Origin: Flavobacteriales bacterium UBA2306
Lineage (GTDB): Bacteria; Bacteroidota; Bacteroidia; Flavobacteriales; Weeksellaceae
DNA: 64,000 nt
Assembly: GCA_002345565.1 (NCBI GenBank)
Contig: DDVS01000002.1
Span: forward strand, 169,605-233,604
Direction of reading: 5' to 3'
The notes under the pieces are model-generated. The model worked only from the letters and a program-made list of their open reading frames with translations, had not been told where the DNA came from and searched no databases. The position numbers and the translations under genes are program-made. This document shows, piece by piece, positions 9,601 through 17,783 of this stretch (position 1 is its first letter; each line of letters opens with the position of its first letter).

Positions 9601-9767
9601 TCTTTCATCTCATTAGCCGCTTTGTTAGTAAAAGTCAACGCTAGAATGGTCTTAATAGCATCTGACTGATTTTGATACCGAAGGCAAATCATCAGCAATC
9701 TGTGAACGAGTGTATAGGTTTTCCCGGAACCTGCAGAGGCGTTGATGGCGGTGTAAGAGTTTTGCAT
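6603..9767 (-). CDS. UvrD-type helicase with C-terminal PD-(D/E)XK nuclease (AddA/RecB-like)
   Basis: A 1054-residue DNA repair helicase-nuclease. The helicase motifs run in order: Walker A ASAGSGKT (residues 10-17), FFDEFQDTSAMQW (motif II), VGDPKQSIYRFRGGE (motif III), MTIHKAKGLEFPIVFF (motif V) and YVATTRPVEQLFFY (motif VI). The C-terminal 150 residues hold the RecB-family nuclease, with YRPDRL followed by IIVDFKTG and K/Q-rich QVELYKEKL. It should unwind and resect double-strand ends, as AddA does in AddAB. No AddB-like partner lies in the window. The promoter suggests a leaderless mRNA, with TATATTTG ending 5 bases before the ATG. Confidence 0.88.
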   Translation of the reverse strand: MQNSYTAINASAGSGKTYTLVHRLLMICLRYQNQSDAIKTILALTFTNKAANEMKERILFYLGEFIKDEYSENQDLKNIQNALKNQGYQLTLEDLHHRSQKVLDYILHHYSTLNIGTIDKFNSRLVKSFAYELGLAQNFNLEIQAEPYLIEAVDKMLDEIGEEQTVSDAFMDFINYNLDNNERVNLNQTLYNSAKKFVSDVHYQPLQDNKDFEWQAYENKKNELRKEIYELKKHSLELAQNALLEIQSQNLEIGDFSGGQNGIGGFFVSFLKDEIPTLQANPEKEESKITTYRKGTGSSKEAKKKESEVFSILENLIEKRQKIIENYINSQKKEKVLQAILPLKVNADIQKKLLEIEEENDLVLLSKFNILINENLRNEPSAFIYEKVGTQFQHYFFDEFQDTSAMQWQNFLPLRDNSITSDNTSFTIVGDPKQSIYRFRGGESELMLDIINKKEITPKFATLENLEFNWRSAKNIVDFNNRLYDFMSQDLNEEHQKIFGENAVQGAKSKLEGRVKIHLLENSTKDIFYEETVAKMQNDIQESLDNGFDFSDITILCRGNTDIFYYSQLLGNLKVNYKGKETYIKTISEKGLTLDLAFTLKALIEFLKWNLVPKNRQFLVKMMYLLNVSGRIKMTDFTSEIREILSLESKTEIEDFINSKYNVKLVQKDIPQLNLYNFIEYYVLEFSVENKETDFLLNFLEMLHNYTQNAGATLKEFLKFWEDEASKISIQASENVDAIQIMTIHKAKGLEFPIVFFPMRNNSKAVKDKQFSEWFDVDKNGELKKVYIEQFSENLGTYDEDLKKFNQDNSYKNKIDRFCIQYVATTRPVEQLFFYLEKPTKTTNYLELFEFVTQFQPTENGEQLDSFDVFGTSAESLKKQKKNEKKEYLSENIQSISQSIEKASKIEIATTSKSYQNRVEHVRMGIFTHEILSKINTRKDVIKVLNSYVLEGTITSEEKHAILERIESVLNNENYSAYFEANLKIINEREMFAMENETSKTYRPDRLIEIKDGMIIVDFKTGEEKEKDQKQVELYKEKLEQFGKKVIKTDVIYI

Positions 9768-9771
9768 AAAA

Positions 9772-9779
9772 CAAATATA
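9772..9779 (-). promoter_or_regulatory. -7 promoter element of the helicase-nuclease gene
   Basis: On the minus strand this reads TATATTTG, a perfect TAnnTTTG. Only 4 bases separate it from the ATG, so the transcript would start at or next to the start codon. Confidence 0.55.
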
Positions 9780-9853
9780 ACTAATAAAGTGAAAATTGTA
9801 GGATGCTGTTTTTTTTATTTAAGTTGTTATTAGAAAATGTAAATGGTTTTATC

Positions 9854-9867
9854 AATGTAATTACATT
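9854..9867. promoter_or_regulatory. 14-bp perfect palindrome
   Basis: AATGTAATTACATT is perfectly self-complementary. It lies about 90 bases upstream of the helicase-nuclease start. It could be an operator or chance in AT-rich sequence. Confidence 0.3.
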
Positions 9868-9898
9868 TCTAAAATTCTGCTGATTTTGATTTTATTTT

Positions 9899-9964
9899 CT
9901 ACGGGATTATACGGAGTATGTACGGGGTATGTACGGAGTATCTGCGGAGGAACTTCGGAAGGAT
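9899..9964. repeat. Degenerate 11-bp tandem repeat beside rnhB
   Basis: Five or six units follow one another: TACGGAGTATG (9910-9920), TACGGGGTATG (9921-9931), TACGGAGTATC (9932-9942), TGCGGAGGAAC (9943-9953) and TTCGGAAGGAT (9954-9964). A 10-base unit (TACGGGATTA) precedes them. The units decay towards rnhB, whose stop codon overlaps the last one. No terminator for rnhB is otherwise visible. Confidence 0.7.
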
Positions 9965-10557
9965 TATATTTCTACATCATAATCCAAACGGAAAGATTGG
10001 CGGTGATGGATAGTTGGTCCAAATTTTTTAAGAGCGCGCTGATGTGTTTTTGTACAATATCCGAAATTGGTATTCCAACCATATTCTGGAAACTCATCAT
10101 GGAGTTTTACCATAAGGTTATCACGATGGTTTTTCGCTAAGATAGAAGCTGCTGCAATTGAGAGGTATTTACTATCGCCTTTTATGATGCAGTGATGGGG
10201 TGTAAAATTATAGGGATGAAACCTGTTGCCATCCACTAAAATGAGCTCTGGTCTGGTCTTTAACTGATCTAGCGCAAGATGCATTGCGTGTATGCTGGCT
10301 TGTAAAATATTATGTTGGTCTATAAAAGCAGGAGAAAGTTCTGCAATAGCAAAATCTACTGCATTTTCCCGGATATAGAGATCTAGGTTTTGTCTGATTT
10401 TAGGATTTAACGTTTTAGAATCGTTAACTAAATTTTGCTTAAAATTTTTATTGACAATTACAGCAGCGGCTACAACAGGACCGGATAAGCAACCTCTTCC
10501 TACTTCATCGCAACCAGCTTCAATAAAGGCTTCAGAAAAATTTTGTATTAGTAACAT
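9964..10557 (-). CDS. rnhB: Ribonuclease HII
   Basis: RNase HII removes ribonucleotides and RNA primers from RNA/DNA hybrids. The 197-residue length is typical. The N-terminal DEVGRG motif (D17, E18) supplies two metal ligands. Further family motifs are ILVDGNRF and KGDSKYLSIAAASILAK, which carry the other two Asp. The C-terminal FGYCTKTH corresponds to the family's GYxTxxH. It reads divergently from the SusC gene and upstream of the helicase-nuclease, both repair functions, but the 196-base gap with its own promoter argues against one operon. Confidence 0.93.
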   Translation of the reverse strand: MLLIQNFSEAFIEAGCDEVGRGCLSGPVVAAAVIVNKNFKQNLVNDSKTLNPKIRQNLDLYIRENAVDFAIAELSPAFIDQHNILQASIHAMHLALDQLKTRPELILVDGNRFHPYNFTPHHCIIKGDSKYLSIAAASILAKNHRDNLMVKLHDEFPEYGWNTNFGYCTKTHQRALKKFGPTIHHRQSFRLDYDVEI

Positions 10558-10574
10558 AATAAATAATTATTAAA

Positions 10575-10582
10575 CAAAGTTA
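10575..10582 (-). promoter_or_regulatory. -7 promoter element of rnhB
   Basis: On the minus strand this reads TAACTTTG, 17 bases before the rnhB ATG. Confidence 0.4.
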
Positions 10583-10688
10583 TTTATTGGTGAGATATTA
10601 GAAAAAAAATTAACAAATTTTTAAGAATTAATGTTGTGTATATTAATAATGTTTTGCATTTTTGTTTATTGAAAAAATTTGATTTGAT

Positions 10689-13616
10689 ATGAAAAAATTA
10701 ACAACGAGTGTGTTGGCAGTAGTTCTTTCGTCGTCTTTTGCAGTAGTTTCTGCGCAAACGGTAAAAGATACAGCTAATACACGAGATATTGAAGGTGTAG
10801 TAGTTACAGCCTTGGGTATCAAAAGAGAAAAAAAATCTTTGGGGTATGCTACACAGGAGATAAGTGGTGAAGTTATTTCTGATGCAGGTCAGAATAACGC
10901 AGTTAGTGCATTATCTGGAAATGTAGCAGGTGTGCAAGTTACTGCACCTTCAACCATGGGTGGGTCAACTAGAATTACAATGAGAGGTATATCGTCTGTA
11001 ACTGGAGAAAATAGGCCATTGATCATTGTTGATGGAGTTCCTTTAGATAATAGTAATATTAACTCTACAGATACTCAAAGAGGAGCAGGGGGAGTGGATT
11101 ATGGTGATGCTTCATTCGATATTAATCCTGACGATATTGAAAGTGTAACTGTTCTTAAAGGAGGTCCTGCTGCTGCTTTGTATGGATCTAGAGCTGCAAA
11201 TGGAGTTATTATATATACGACAAAGTCTGCCAAAAAAGGAAGGACTACTATTGATGTCAATACAGGAATCGCATTTGAAGAAATTTCAATTTATCCTAAA
11301 CTTCAAAATATGTATGGAGGTGGTAGTGGTGATATGGAAAAAGTTACTATTGAAGGTAAGGAGTATAATGTTCCATTTTATGCATATGATGAGAGTTGGG
11401 GGCCAAAGTATGATGCTAATTTAATGTATTTGCCTTGGTATGCTTTTGATAAAGAATATTTACCCAATCAATATTTAAAAGAAGTTCCTTGGGTTGCTCC
11501 TAATAGTGGTGTTGAAGATTTTTTTAATAAAGGTACTACATTAACTAATAATGTTGCTTTTTCTAAATCTTTTGGAGACACAAATGTTAGAGTATCTTAT
11601 ACCAATACCAATATTCAGGGCATTGTTCCTACATCCAAAATAGATAAAAACAATTTATCGGTAAATTTAAATACTAAGTTATCTGAAAAATTAGAAATTG
11701 AATCAGTAGTAAATTATGTTCAAACTTCTGCATTTAATAGACCAGAAGTAGGATATGGTGACAACTCTTTTGGAGAAAAATTCTTCCAATGGGGGCAAAG
11801 GCAATTAGATTATTCACTCCTAAGAGAATATTATTTGCGTCCTGATGGTACTCAGAGATCTTGGAATAGAAACTCTTGGGATGATTCTACACCTGCTTAC
11901 CATGATAACCCATATTGGACTATTTATAACAATACAAATGATGATAGAAGACAAAGGTTTTTCGGAAATGTTGGCTTGACATATCATTTTTCTAAAAACT
12001 TATATACAGTATTTAAAGTATATGGTGATGTTTATAGTCAGCGTAACCAAAGCAGAACAGCTATTGGTTCTGTTGCTACTTCTGGGTATGATCTTTATCA
12101 AAAAAATCAGTCTGAATATAACTATGAAGGTAGGCTACATTATGATAAAAACTTTGGAGATTTTAGTTTGAACTCTTTTGTAGGATTAAATAGAAGACAG
12201 GCTCAAAATGACATTATTCATTCTTATACAGTTGGAGGATTGATTATCCCAGATCTCTATAATTTAAATAATGGTTGGTCGGATTCTAAAACAGAAAATT
12301 CTTATTCTCAAAGAAGGGTAAATAGCGTTTTTGGTTATGTGTCTTTAGGATATAAAGATATCTTATTTGTTGAAGGAACAGGAAGAAATGACTGGTTTTC
12401 TACTGTTAATGATCCAATTTTTTATCCTTCAGTCACAGGTAGTTTCGTCTTTTCAAAATTATTAAATGCAAGTTGGTTAAACTTTGCAAAATTACGTCTA
12501 GGATGGGCTAATGTAGGTAATGATACTGGACCTTATAGATTAAGAACTTATATTAATATTAACTCCCCATTTTATGGAAATCCGCAATATGATTTACCAA
12601 ATACTCTAAATAACGAAAATTTAAAACCAGAGTTAAAAAGTACTGCGGAATATGGTATACAAGTTGACATGTTGAAAAATAGAGTAGGTTTTGACATAAC
12701 TTATTACGATTCTAAATCCAAAGATTTAATTATTCCATTACAAGTAGATGCTGCAACGGGATATTCCTTCAATTATGTAAATGCAGGTCTTATGACAAAT
12801 AAAGGTATAGAAGCTTCAGTATATGTTAAACCGATTAGAAATGATAACTTCAGTTGGGATATTAATTGGAATTTTGCCAAGAACAAGAATATTGTAGAAG
12901 AACTTGTAGATGGAGCTGATACATATCAATATACTGTAGCGCCATTTAGAGCTCAATTAATGGCTGTAAAAGGAATGGCATATGGTCAAATTTACGGTAC
13001 TGATTATACTTATGATGCTAATGGTAATAGAATAGTTGGGGCAAATGGAGCGTATGTGCCAAGCGAAATAAAAAGTTTAGGTTCTGTTTTACCGGATTAT
13101 AATATGGGTATCAGAAATACGCTTAAATATAAATCGGTAAGTTTATCATTTCTTTTTGATATTCAAAAAGGAGGAAAATATTTTTCTACTACACACATGT
13201 GGGGAATGTATTCTGGAATGTTAGAAGAAACAGCTTTGGATGGTAATAGAGACGCAGGTGTTGTATTGCCTGGTGTTTTAGCAAACGGTACAATTAATAC
13301 TAAGGTCTTAGACGCAGAAACTTGGGGAAGTACTTATTATAATACAGTAGATGCACAAAACGTATTTGATGCAAGTTATATAAAACTAAGAGATGTTACT
13401 TTGGCATTTGATTTACCGAAAAACTGGCTTACAAACACAGGATTATCAGGTCTTAGAATATCGGCATTTGGTCGAAATTTATTTGCTTGGGGGCTAGATT
13501 GGAAAGGAATGGATCCCGAAAACACATCTTATGGTTCTGGGAATATTCAAGGTTTAGAGGGGGGATCATTGCCTTCTACTAGAACATATGGGGTAAATGT
13601 TAATTTTAAATTCTAA
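10689..13616 (+). CDS. SusC/RagA-family TonB-linked outer membrane transporter
   Basis: A 975-residue outer-membrane receptor. A signal peptide (cleavage after VVSAQ, residue 23) leads directly into a plug domain. Residues 33-60 carry DIEGVVVTALGIKREKKS; MRGISSVTG, LIIVDGVPLDN and VLKGGPAAALYGSRAANGVI are standard SusC plug motifs. The roughly 100-residue CarboxypepD_reg-like domain often found before the plug is absent. The rest is the 22-strand beta-barrel, ending in an aromatic residue (NFKF). With the downstream SusD lipoprotein it would import oligosaccharides or peptides using TonB energy. The substrate cannot be read from the sequence, and no degradative enzyme is adjacent. Confidence 0.93.
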   Translation: MKKLTTSVLAVVLSSSFAVVSAQTVKDTANTRDIEGVVVTALGIKREKKSLGYATQEISGEVISDAGQNNAVSALSGNVAGVQVTAPSTMGGSTRITMRGISSVTGENRPLIIVDGVPLDNSNINSTDTQRGAGGVDYGDASFDINPDDIESVTVLKGGPAAALYGSRAANGVIIYTTKSAKKGRTTIDVNTGIAFEEISIYPKLQNMYGGGSGDMEKVTIEGKEYNVPFYAYDESWGPKYDANLMYLPWYAFDKEYLPNQYLKEVPWVAPNSGVEDFFNKGTTLTNNVAFSKSFGDTNVRVSYTNTNIQGIVPTSKIDKNNLSVNLNTKLSEKLEIESVVNYVQTSAFNRPEVGYGDNSFGEKFFQWGQRQLDYSLLREYYLRPDGTQRSWNRNSWDDSTPAYHDNPYWTIYNNTNDDRRQRFFGNVGLTYHFSKNLYTVFKVYGDVYSQRNQSRTAIGSVATSGYDLYQKNQSEYNYEGRLHYDKNFGDFSLNSFVGLNRRQAQNDIIHSYTVGGLIIPDLYNLNNGWSDSKTENSYSQRRVNSVFGYVSLGYKDILFVEGTGRNDWFSTVNDPIFYPSVTGSFVFSKLLNASWLNFAKLRLGWANVGNDTGPYRLRTYININSPFYGNPQYDLPNTLNNENLKPELKSTAEYGIQVDMLKNRVGFDITYYDSKSKDLIIPLQVDAATGYSFNYVNAGLMTNKGIEASVYVKPIRNDNFSWDINWNFAKNKNIVEELVDGADTYQYTVAPFRAQLMAVKGMAYGQIYGTDYTYDANGNRIVGANGAYVPSEIKSLGSVLPDYNMGIRNTLKYKSVSLSFLFDIQKGGKYFSTTHMWGMYSGMLEETALDGNRDAGVVLPGVLANGTINTKVLDAETWGSTYYNTVDAQNVFDASYIKLRDVTLAFDLPKNWLTNTGLSGLRISAFGRNLFAWGLDWKGMDPENTSYGSGNIQGLEGGSLPSTRTYGVNVNFKF

Positions 13617-13641
13617 CTTTTAAACTACAAAGACAATTAAA

Positions 13642-15228
13642 ATGATTAATAAATCAATAAAAATAGGGAAATACATTTTGTTCGCTACTGTATTAGGTGT
13701 TTCAGCGACAAGTTGTACAGGGGATTTTGATGATATCAATACTAATCCAAATTCTACGGATAATCCAACTTCATTTGGTTTGTTCAATTATGCGAATAAG
13801 GCATTTATGGATAATACAAGAGATGGTTTTACTTCAGGTAGAATGACTCTTCCTTGGGTACAGTATTCAGCTCAAAGGAATTATACAGAAGAAGATAAAT
13901 ATCAATACAGATTAACGGTTGCTAATTCTATGTGGACTAATTTATATGCTTATGCTATGGATTATAAAAAGATTATAGAACTTAACACAGATCCAAAAAC
14001 TGCGACACAACAGTCTACTTATGGACCCAATGTTAATCAGATCGCAGCATCAAGAGCGATGCTTGCTAATATTTTCATTACTCTAGCAGATTCTTTTGGA
14101 GATATTCCTTATTATTCTTATGGTACTAAGGATCCAGATTTTCAAGCCTTAGATCAAAATAATATTACTCCAAAATTTGCTTCTCAAGCAAAAGTTTATG
14201 CAGATATTTTAAAAGAGCTTAAACAAGCTTCTGACATGATTAAAACTAATGATGTGGTTTTTACTAATGGAGATGTATTATTTGGAGATGGTTTAAAGCT
14301 TAAAAGATTTGTGAATTCTCTTAGGCTTAGATTAGCAGTTAGATTAAAAGGTGTCGTTCCTGGAGCTGAAACGGCTATTCAAGAATCAATAGCTAGTGGT
14401 GTAATGCAATCTAATGATGATACAGTAGGTCTTACATACGAAGATACTGATGGTAACCCATCTCCAATGTGGACTGCTAATTTAACAAGAAATGATTTTG
14501 CAATCAATAAAACTTTTGTAGAGTTATTGAAAGGAAACAAAGGGCCTTTTGCGAAAACAGATCCAAGATTGTTCCAGTGGGCAGCACCTCTTGGTGTAAC
14601 TCAGTCACAAGTTAAGAATGGGACGTATACAGAATCAACAGATCCTGCTGATTATGCAGGGATGCCTTATGGTGTACCTACTAATGGTATTGCTGCAAAC
14701 CAATCTGCGATTGGAAGATCTTCTTTATTCAGTAAAAATATTGTGAAGAAAGCATACACAGAAGTATATATGGAATATGCTGAAGTTGAGTTCTTGTTAA
14801 GTGAAGTTAATGGGTGGGATCAAACTCATTATGAAAATGGTGTTGAAGCATCAATGGAAAGATGGGGAGTTCCTGCTGCTCAGATTACTACATATATGGC
14901 TGGATTAGCACCTGCTTCTAAAGAGACTGTTTTGACTCAAAAGTATATTGCATTGTTTGGTCAGCCATATGAAGCTTGGTCAGATTATAGAAGAACAGGA
15001 TATCCAAATTTCTTGCTACTTCCGGGTCAGACTGGTACTTATAATACAGCAGTAAATGGAGCAACTACATATACATTTAACTCTCTAATTTCTGGATTAA
15101 CAGATTTACCAACAAGATTTTATTATCCTACGCAAGTTCAGACTTTGAACAAAGCAAATTGGGAATCTGCTTCAACCAGCATTGGAGGAGATCAAATGAA
15201 TACCAAATTGATTTGGGATAAAAATTAA
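13642..15228 (+). CDS. SusD/RagB-family surface lipoprotein
   Basis: A 528-residue partner of the upstream SusC, 25 bases downstream. The signal peptide ends in the lipobox SATSC (Cys25). The mature start GDFDDINTNPN is characteristic of the SusD-like group with an Asn/Asp-rich N-terminus. The protein is mostly helical with TPR-like segments and binds the nutrient on the cell surface as the lid of the SusCD transporter. The YEAWSDYRRTGYPN segment near the C-terminus is a conserved SusD feature. No regulatory ECF sigma or anti-sigma genes, and no glycoside hydrolase or peptidase genes, accompany the pair. Confidence 0.92.
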   Translation: MINKSIKIGKYILFATVLGVSATSCTGDFDDINTNPNSTDNPTSFGLFNYANKAFMDNTRDGFTSGRMTLPWVQYSAQRNYTEEDKYQYRLTVANSMWTNLYAYAMDYKKIIELNTDPKTATQQSTYGPNVNQIAASRAMLANIFITLADSFGDIPYYSYGTKDPDFQALDQNNITPKFASQAKVYADILKELKQASDMIKTNDVVFTNGDVLFGDGLKLKRFVNSLRLRLAVRLKGVVPGAETAIQESIASGVMQSNDDTVGLTYEDTDGNPSPMWTANLTRNDFAINKTFVELLKGNKGPFAKTDPRLFQWAAPLGVTQSQVKNGTYTESTDPADYAGMPYGVPTNGIAANQSAIGRSSLFSKNIVKKAYTEVYMEYAEVEFLLSEVNGWDQTHYENGVEASMERWGVPAAQITTYMAGLAPASKETVLTQKYIALFGQPYEAWSDYRRTGYPNFLLLPGQTGTYNTAVNGATTYTFNSLISGLTDLPTRFYYPTQVQTLNKANWESASTSIGGDQMNTKLIWDKN

Positions 15229-15236
15229 AAATAAAA

Positions 15237-15261
15237 AAAACCGCATCAATGCGGTTTTTTT
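15237..15261 (+). terminator. Terminator after the SusD gene
   Basis: The stem AAAACCGCAT / ATGCGGTTTT is followed by a run of T. Confidence 0.88.
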
Positions 15262-15296
15262 ATTTTGAAAGCTAGCTAGACTAGATAAAAATAAAA

Positions 15297-15325
15297 ATAC
15301 CTCAGAAAATTCTGAGGTATTTTTT
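15297..15325. terminator. Bidirectional terminator downstream of ffh
   Basis: ATACCTCAGAA and TTCTGAGGTAT form a nearly perfect hairpin with T-rich flank on the right and A-rich flank on the left. It is placed 18 bases past the minus-strand ffh stop. Confidence 0.8.
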
Positions 15326-15342
15326 ATAATAAAATATTTTGT

Positions 15343-16707
15343 TTACTTCCCAAACAATCCGCCACCCATTCCAGGCATATTCGGCATTTTGCTCATCATT
15401 TGCATCATTTGTTTACCTTGAGGGCCTTGCATCATTTTCATCATTTTCCCCATTTGGTCAAATTGTTTCATCAAGGCATTCACCTCTTCTAGTTTTCTTC
15501 CTGCACCTTTCGCAATTCTTTGTTTTCTGGAAACATTGATGATAGAAGGTTTTCTTCTTTCGTCAGGAGTCATAGAGTGGATAATCGCTTCGATGTGTTT
15601 GAAAGCATCATCATTGATATCAACATCTTTAATAGCTTTTCCAACACCAGGAATCATTCCCATCAAATCCTTCATATTACCCATTTTCTTGATTTGGTTG
15701 ATTTGCTTCAGGAAGTCATCGAAACCAAATTCATTCTTAGCAATCTTCTTGTGTAGTTTTTTAGCTTCCTCTTCATCAAATTGTTCCTGAGCTCTTTCTA
15801 CTAAGGAAACAACGTCTCCCATTCCAAGAATTCTGTCCGCCATCCTTTCCGGATAGAAAAGGTCAAGCGCTTCCATTTTTTCTCCGGTAGAGATAAATTT
15901 GATAGGTTTCTCTACAACCGAACGGATTGTCAATGCAGCTCCACCTCTTGTATCACCATCTAATTTCGTAAGAACAACTCCGTCGAAATTCAAAGTGTCA
16001 TTGAAGGCTTTTGCAGTATTCACAGCATCTTGTCCCGTCATCGAATCTACTACGAAAAGCGTCTCAGTCGGCTTAATTGTTTGATGAACAGACTTGATTT
16101 CGTTCATCATTTGCTCATCAATCGCCAAACGACCAGCAGTATCCACGATGATGGTGTCGAATCCATTTGATTTGGCGTAATTAATCGCATTCTCAGCAAT
16201 CGCAACAGGATTTTTATTTTCTTCTTCCGTGTAAACAGGAATATTGATTTGAGTTCCCAGAACTTTCAACTGGTCAATCGCCGCAGGTCTGTAAACGTCA
16301 CAAGCTACCAAAAGTGGTTTTTTGCTTCTTTTTTGTTTCAGATAGTTGGCTAATTTTCCTGAGAAAGTTGTTTTACCAGAACCTTGAAGACCGGCAATTA
16401 AAATAACAGTTGGCTTTCCGGAAAGGTTGATTCCTTCTTGAGAACCTCCCATCAAATCTACCAATTCGTCGTGAACAATTTTCGTCATCAATTGTCCCGG
16501 AGTAAGAGACGTCAAAACGTTTTCACCAATCGCTTTATCCTGAACTCTTTTAGTAAGGTCTTTGGCTACTTTATAATTTACATCGGCATCCACCAATGCT
16601 CTTCGGATTTCCTTTACCGTTTCTGCAACGTTGATTTCCGTGATTTTTCCACGTCCGGAAATATTATGAAGCGCTTTATCTAGCTTGTCTTGTAAACTGT
16701 TGAACAT
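15343..16707 (-). CDS. ffh: Signal recognition particle protein Ffh (SRP54)
   Basis: A 454-residue GTPase that binds signal sequences of nascent inner-membrane proteins together with 4.5S RNA and hands them to FtsY. Residues 1-85 are the helical N domain. The G domain follows, with GLQGSGKT (residues 106-113), DTAGRL, TKLDGDTRGGA and the SRP-type insertion. The M domain from about residue 320 contains the conserved RKQRIAKGAGR segment that contacts the RNA. It ends in a Met/Gly-rich tail, as is common. The minus-strand -7 element TATTTTTG lies 25 bases upstream of the ATG. Confidence 0.96.
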   Translation of the reverse strand: MFNSLQDKLDKALHNISGRGKITEINVAETVKEIRRALVDADVNYKVAKDLTKRVQDKAIGENVLTSLTPGQLMTKIVHDELVDLMGGSQEGINLSGKPTVILIAGLQGSGKTTFSGKLANYLKQKRSKKPLLVACDVYRPAAIDQLKVLGTQINIPVYTEEENKNPVAIAENAINYAKSNGFDTIIVDTAGRLAIDEQMMNEIKSVHQTIKPTETLFVVDSMTGQDAVNTAKAFNDTLNFDGVVLTKLDGDTRGGAALTIRSVVEKPIKFISTGEKMEALDLFYPERMADRILGMGDVVSLVERAQEQFDEEEAKKLHKKIAKNEFGFDDFLKQINQIKKMGNMKDLMGMIPGVGKAIKDVDINDDAFKHIEAIIHSMTPDERRKPSIINVSRKQRIAKGAGRKLEEVNALMKQFDQMGKMMKMMQGPQGKQMMQMMSKMPNMPGMGGGLFGK

Positions 16708-16732
16708 AACTTTAATAAGATATTTAAGGTTG

Positions 16733-16740
16733 CAAAAATA
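16733..16740 (-). promoter_or_regulatory. -7 promoter element of ffh
   Basis: On the minus strand this reads TATTTTTG (TAnnTTTG). It would give a leader of about 20 bases. Confidence 0.5.
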
Positions 16741-16861
16741 AGAAAATTAGATGATTTGTTAATCAGATAATTTGAAAATGAGTCGATTTGAATTTTTATT
16801 CCCCAATCATTTATTAATTATCAATCATCTTTTATCATTGATCTTTTATCATTTATATTAT

Positions 16862-16955
16862 TTGGGTAGCTTAATCCGTCCTTCGTTCCCGCTTTTTACA
16901 TTTTTGAAAAAAAAAGAAAAAGAGCTCCACTCAGGCTGGGCTGCAGATTCAACGT
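16862..16955 (+). repeat. Interspersed repeat copy A (short form)
   Basis: The left end GGGTAGCTTAATCCGTCC matches the left ends of copies B and C, and GGGCTGCAGATTCAACG matches their right end. The middle is shortened and replaced by A-rich sequence. GTAGC (16866-16870) pairs with GCTGC (16940-16944). The copy lies in the 437-base gap between ffh and the atp cluster. The rest of that gap has AT-rich repeats of ATCATTTATTA type (16740-16860) and, near 17003-17083, a stretch resembling the TTTGCGTTCAAAA sequence at 47720. No gene was seen in it. Confidence 0.65.
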
Positions 16956-17123
16956 AAAAAAATTTTTATATAACATAGTGATTGTCATTCTAAGTGAAAA
17001 CTTAGCTGAGCGTAGCGCCTTAGCGAATCTTAAAATGTTTTCAATATTGTCAAAAAAATCATTGCGTGCTTTGCGTTTAAAATCCCCACAAAATTGTAAA
17101 TCATTCAAGTTGTTTAGAATGTT

Positions 17124-17131
17124 TACTTTTG
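17124..17131 (+). promoter_or_regulatory. -7 promoter element of the atp cluster
   Basis: TACTTTTG matches TAnnTTTG. It ends 13 bases before the TTG start of atpZ, giving a very short leader. Confidence 0.45.
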
Positions 17132-17144
17132 CAAAAATCAAAAA

Positions 17145-17399
17145 TTGGACGACAAAAAAAATAACGCCTCAGATTCCCTTAGAAAATATGGAAAGTATTC
17201 GTCTGTTGTTTTTCAGATGCTTTTTATTATTGGGATTTCTTTTTGGGGCGGACATCAGTTGGATTTGTATTTTGAAACCGGTTCCAATGTTTTGGTTTTG
17301 GTGATTGGTCTCAGCGGACTTTGCCTTTCATTATACACAACTTTGAAGAGACTCGAAATTTTAAATAAAGAAGAACAGGACAATGCAAAACAAAAGTAA
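17145..17399 (+). CDS. AtpZ/AtpI-like ATP synthase assembly membrane protein
   Basis: An 84-residue protein with two transmembrane segments (about residues 20-38 and 47-66). A charged N-terminus DDKKNNASDSLRKYGKYSS precedes them. Size, topology and place at the head of an F0F1 cluster fit the AtpZ/AtpI group, which helps assemble the c-ring or carries ions for it. The frame contains no ATG before TM1 and is closed by TAG at 17115, so translation must start at a rare codon; TTG at 17145 is the best candidate. The end overlaps the next gene by 17 bases, implying coupling. Confidence 0.75.
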   Translation: MDDKKNNASDSLRKYGKYSSVVFQMLFIIGISFWGGHQLDLYFETGSNVLVLVIGLSGLCLSLYTTLKRLEILNKEEQDNAKQK

Positions 17400-17754
17400 T
17401 TTAATTATCAGTGTGATATTTTTTCTCACATTTATTATACATTTTATACTTTGGAAAATCGTTTTTCATCTGGATGAAGTGACGATTATCAAGTTTTATC
17501 TTTTTTTAAGTATCATTTTTTTGATGATGATAACCTTGATTATTCTCATCAACAGAATCGTTCCGCAATTCCTTGGTCTAGCTGTAATAGGTCTTATTCT
17601 TGTAAAATTTGGAATGATGTATCTCATTAAAAATAAGCTTCATTTCGAGGAAATTCCTAATTACACGTTTCATTTTATTGTTCCATATTTTGTTCTAACA
17701 GCGTTGCTTACATACTATGCGATTCGTTTAATTAATTATGACAAAAAACAGTAA
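17383..17754 (+). CDS. Four-TM membrane protein of the atp cluster (DUF6168-like)
   Basis: A 123-residue integral membrane protein with four hydrophobic segments, roughly residues 8-28, 36-57, 64-82 and 95-115. It has no recognised catalytic residues. Its place between the AtpZ-like gene and atpB is that of subunit I in other bacteria, and similarly sized proteins recur at this position in Flavobacteriia as I recall. It may be an assembly factor for the ATP synthase; this is inference from position and topology. A separate -7 element before atpB suggests partial uncoupling from the downstream genes. Confidence 0.65.
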   Translation: MQNKSNLIISVIFFLTFIIHFILWKIVFHLDEVTIIKFYLFLSIIFLMMITLIILINRIVPQFLGLAVIGLILVKFGMMYLIKNKLHFEEIPNYTFHFIVPYFVLTALLTYYAIRLINYDKKQ

Positions 17755-17783
17755 AAATATTCTTCAAAAGAGAAAAAATAGTC

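Noticed and set aside
9899..9964. CRISPR array
   Set aside because: Units of 11 bases are contiguous without spacers, and no cas gene is present.
16772..16957. 61-residue frame between ffh and the atp cluster
   Set aside because: It runs through AT-rich repeats and repeat copy A; composition is not protein-like.
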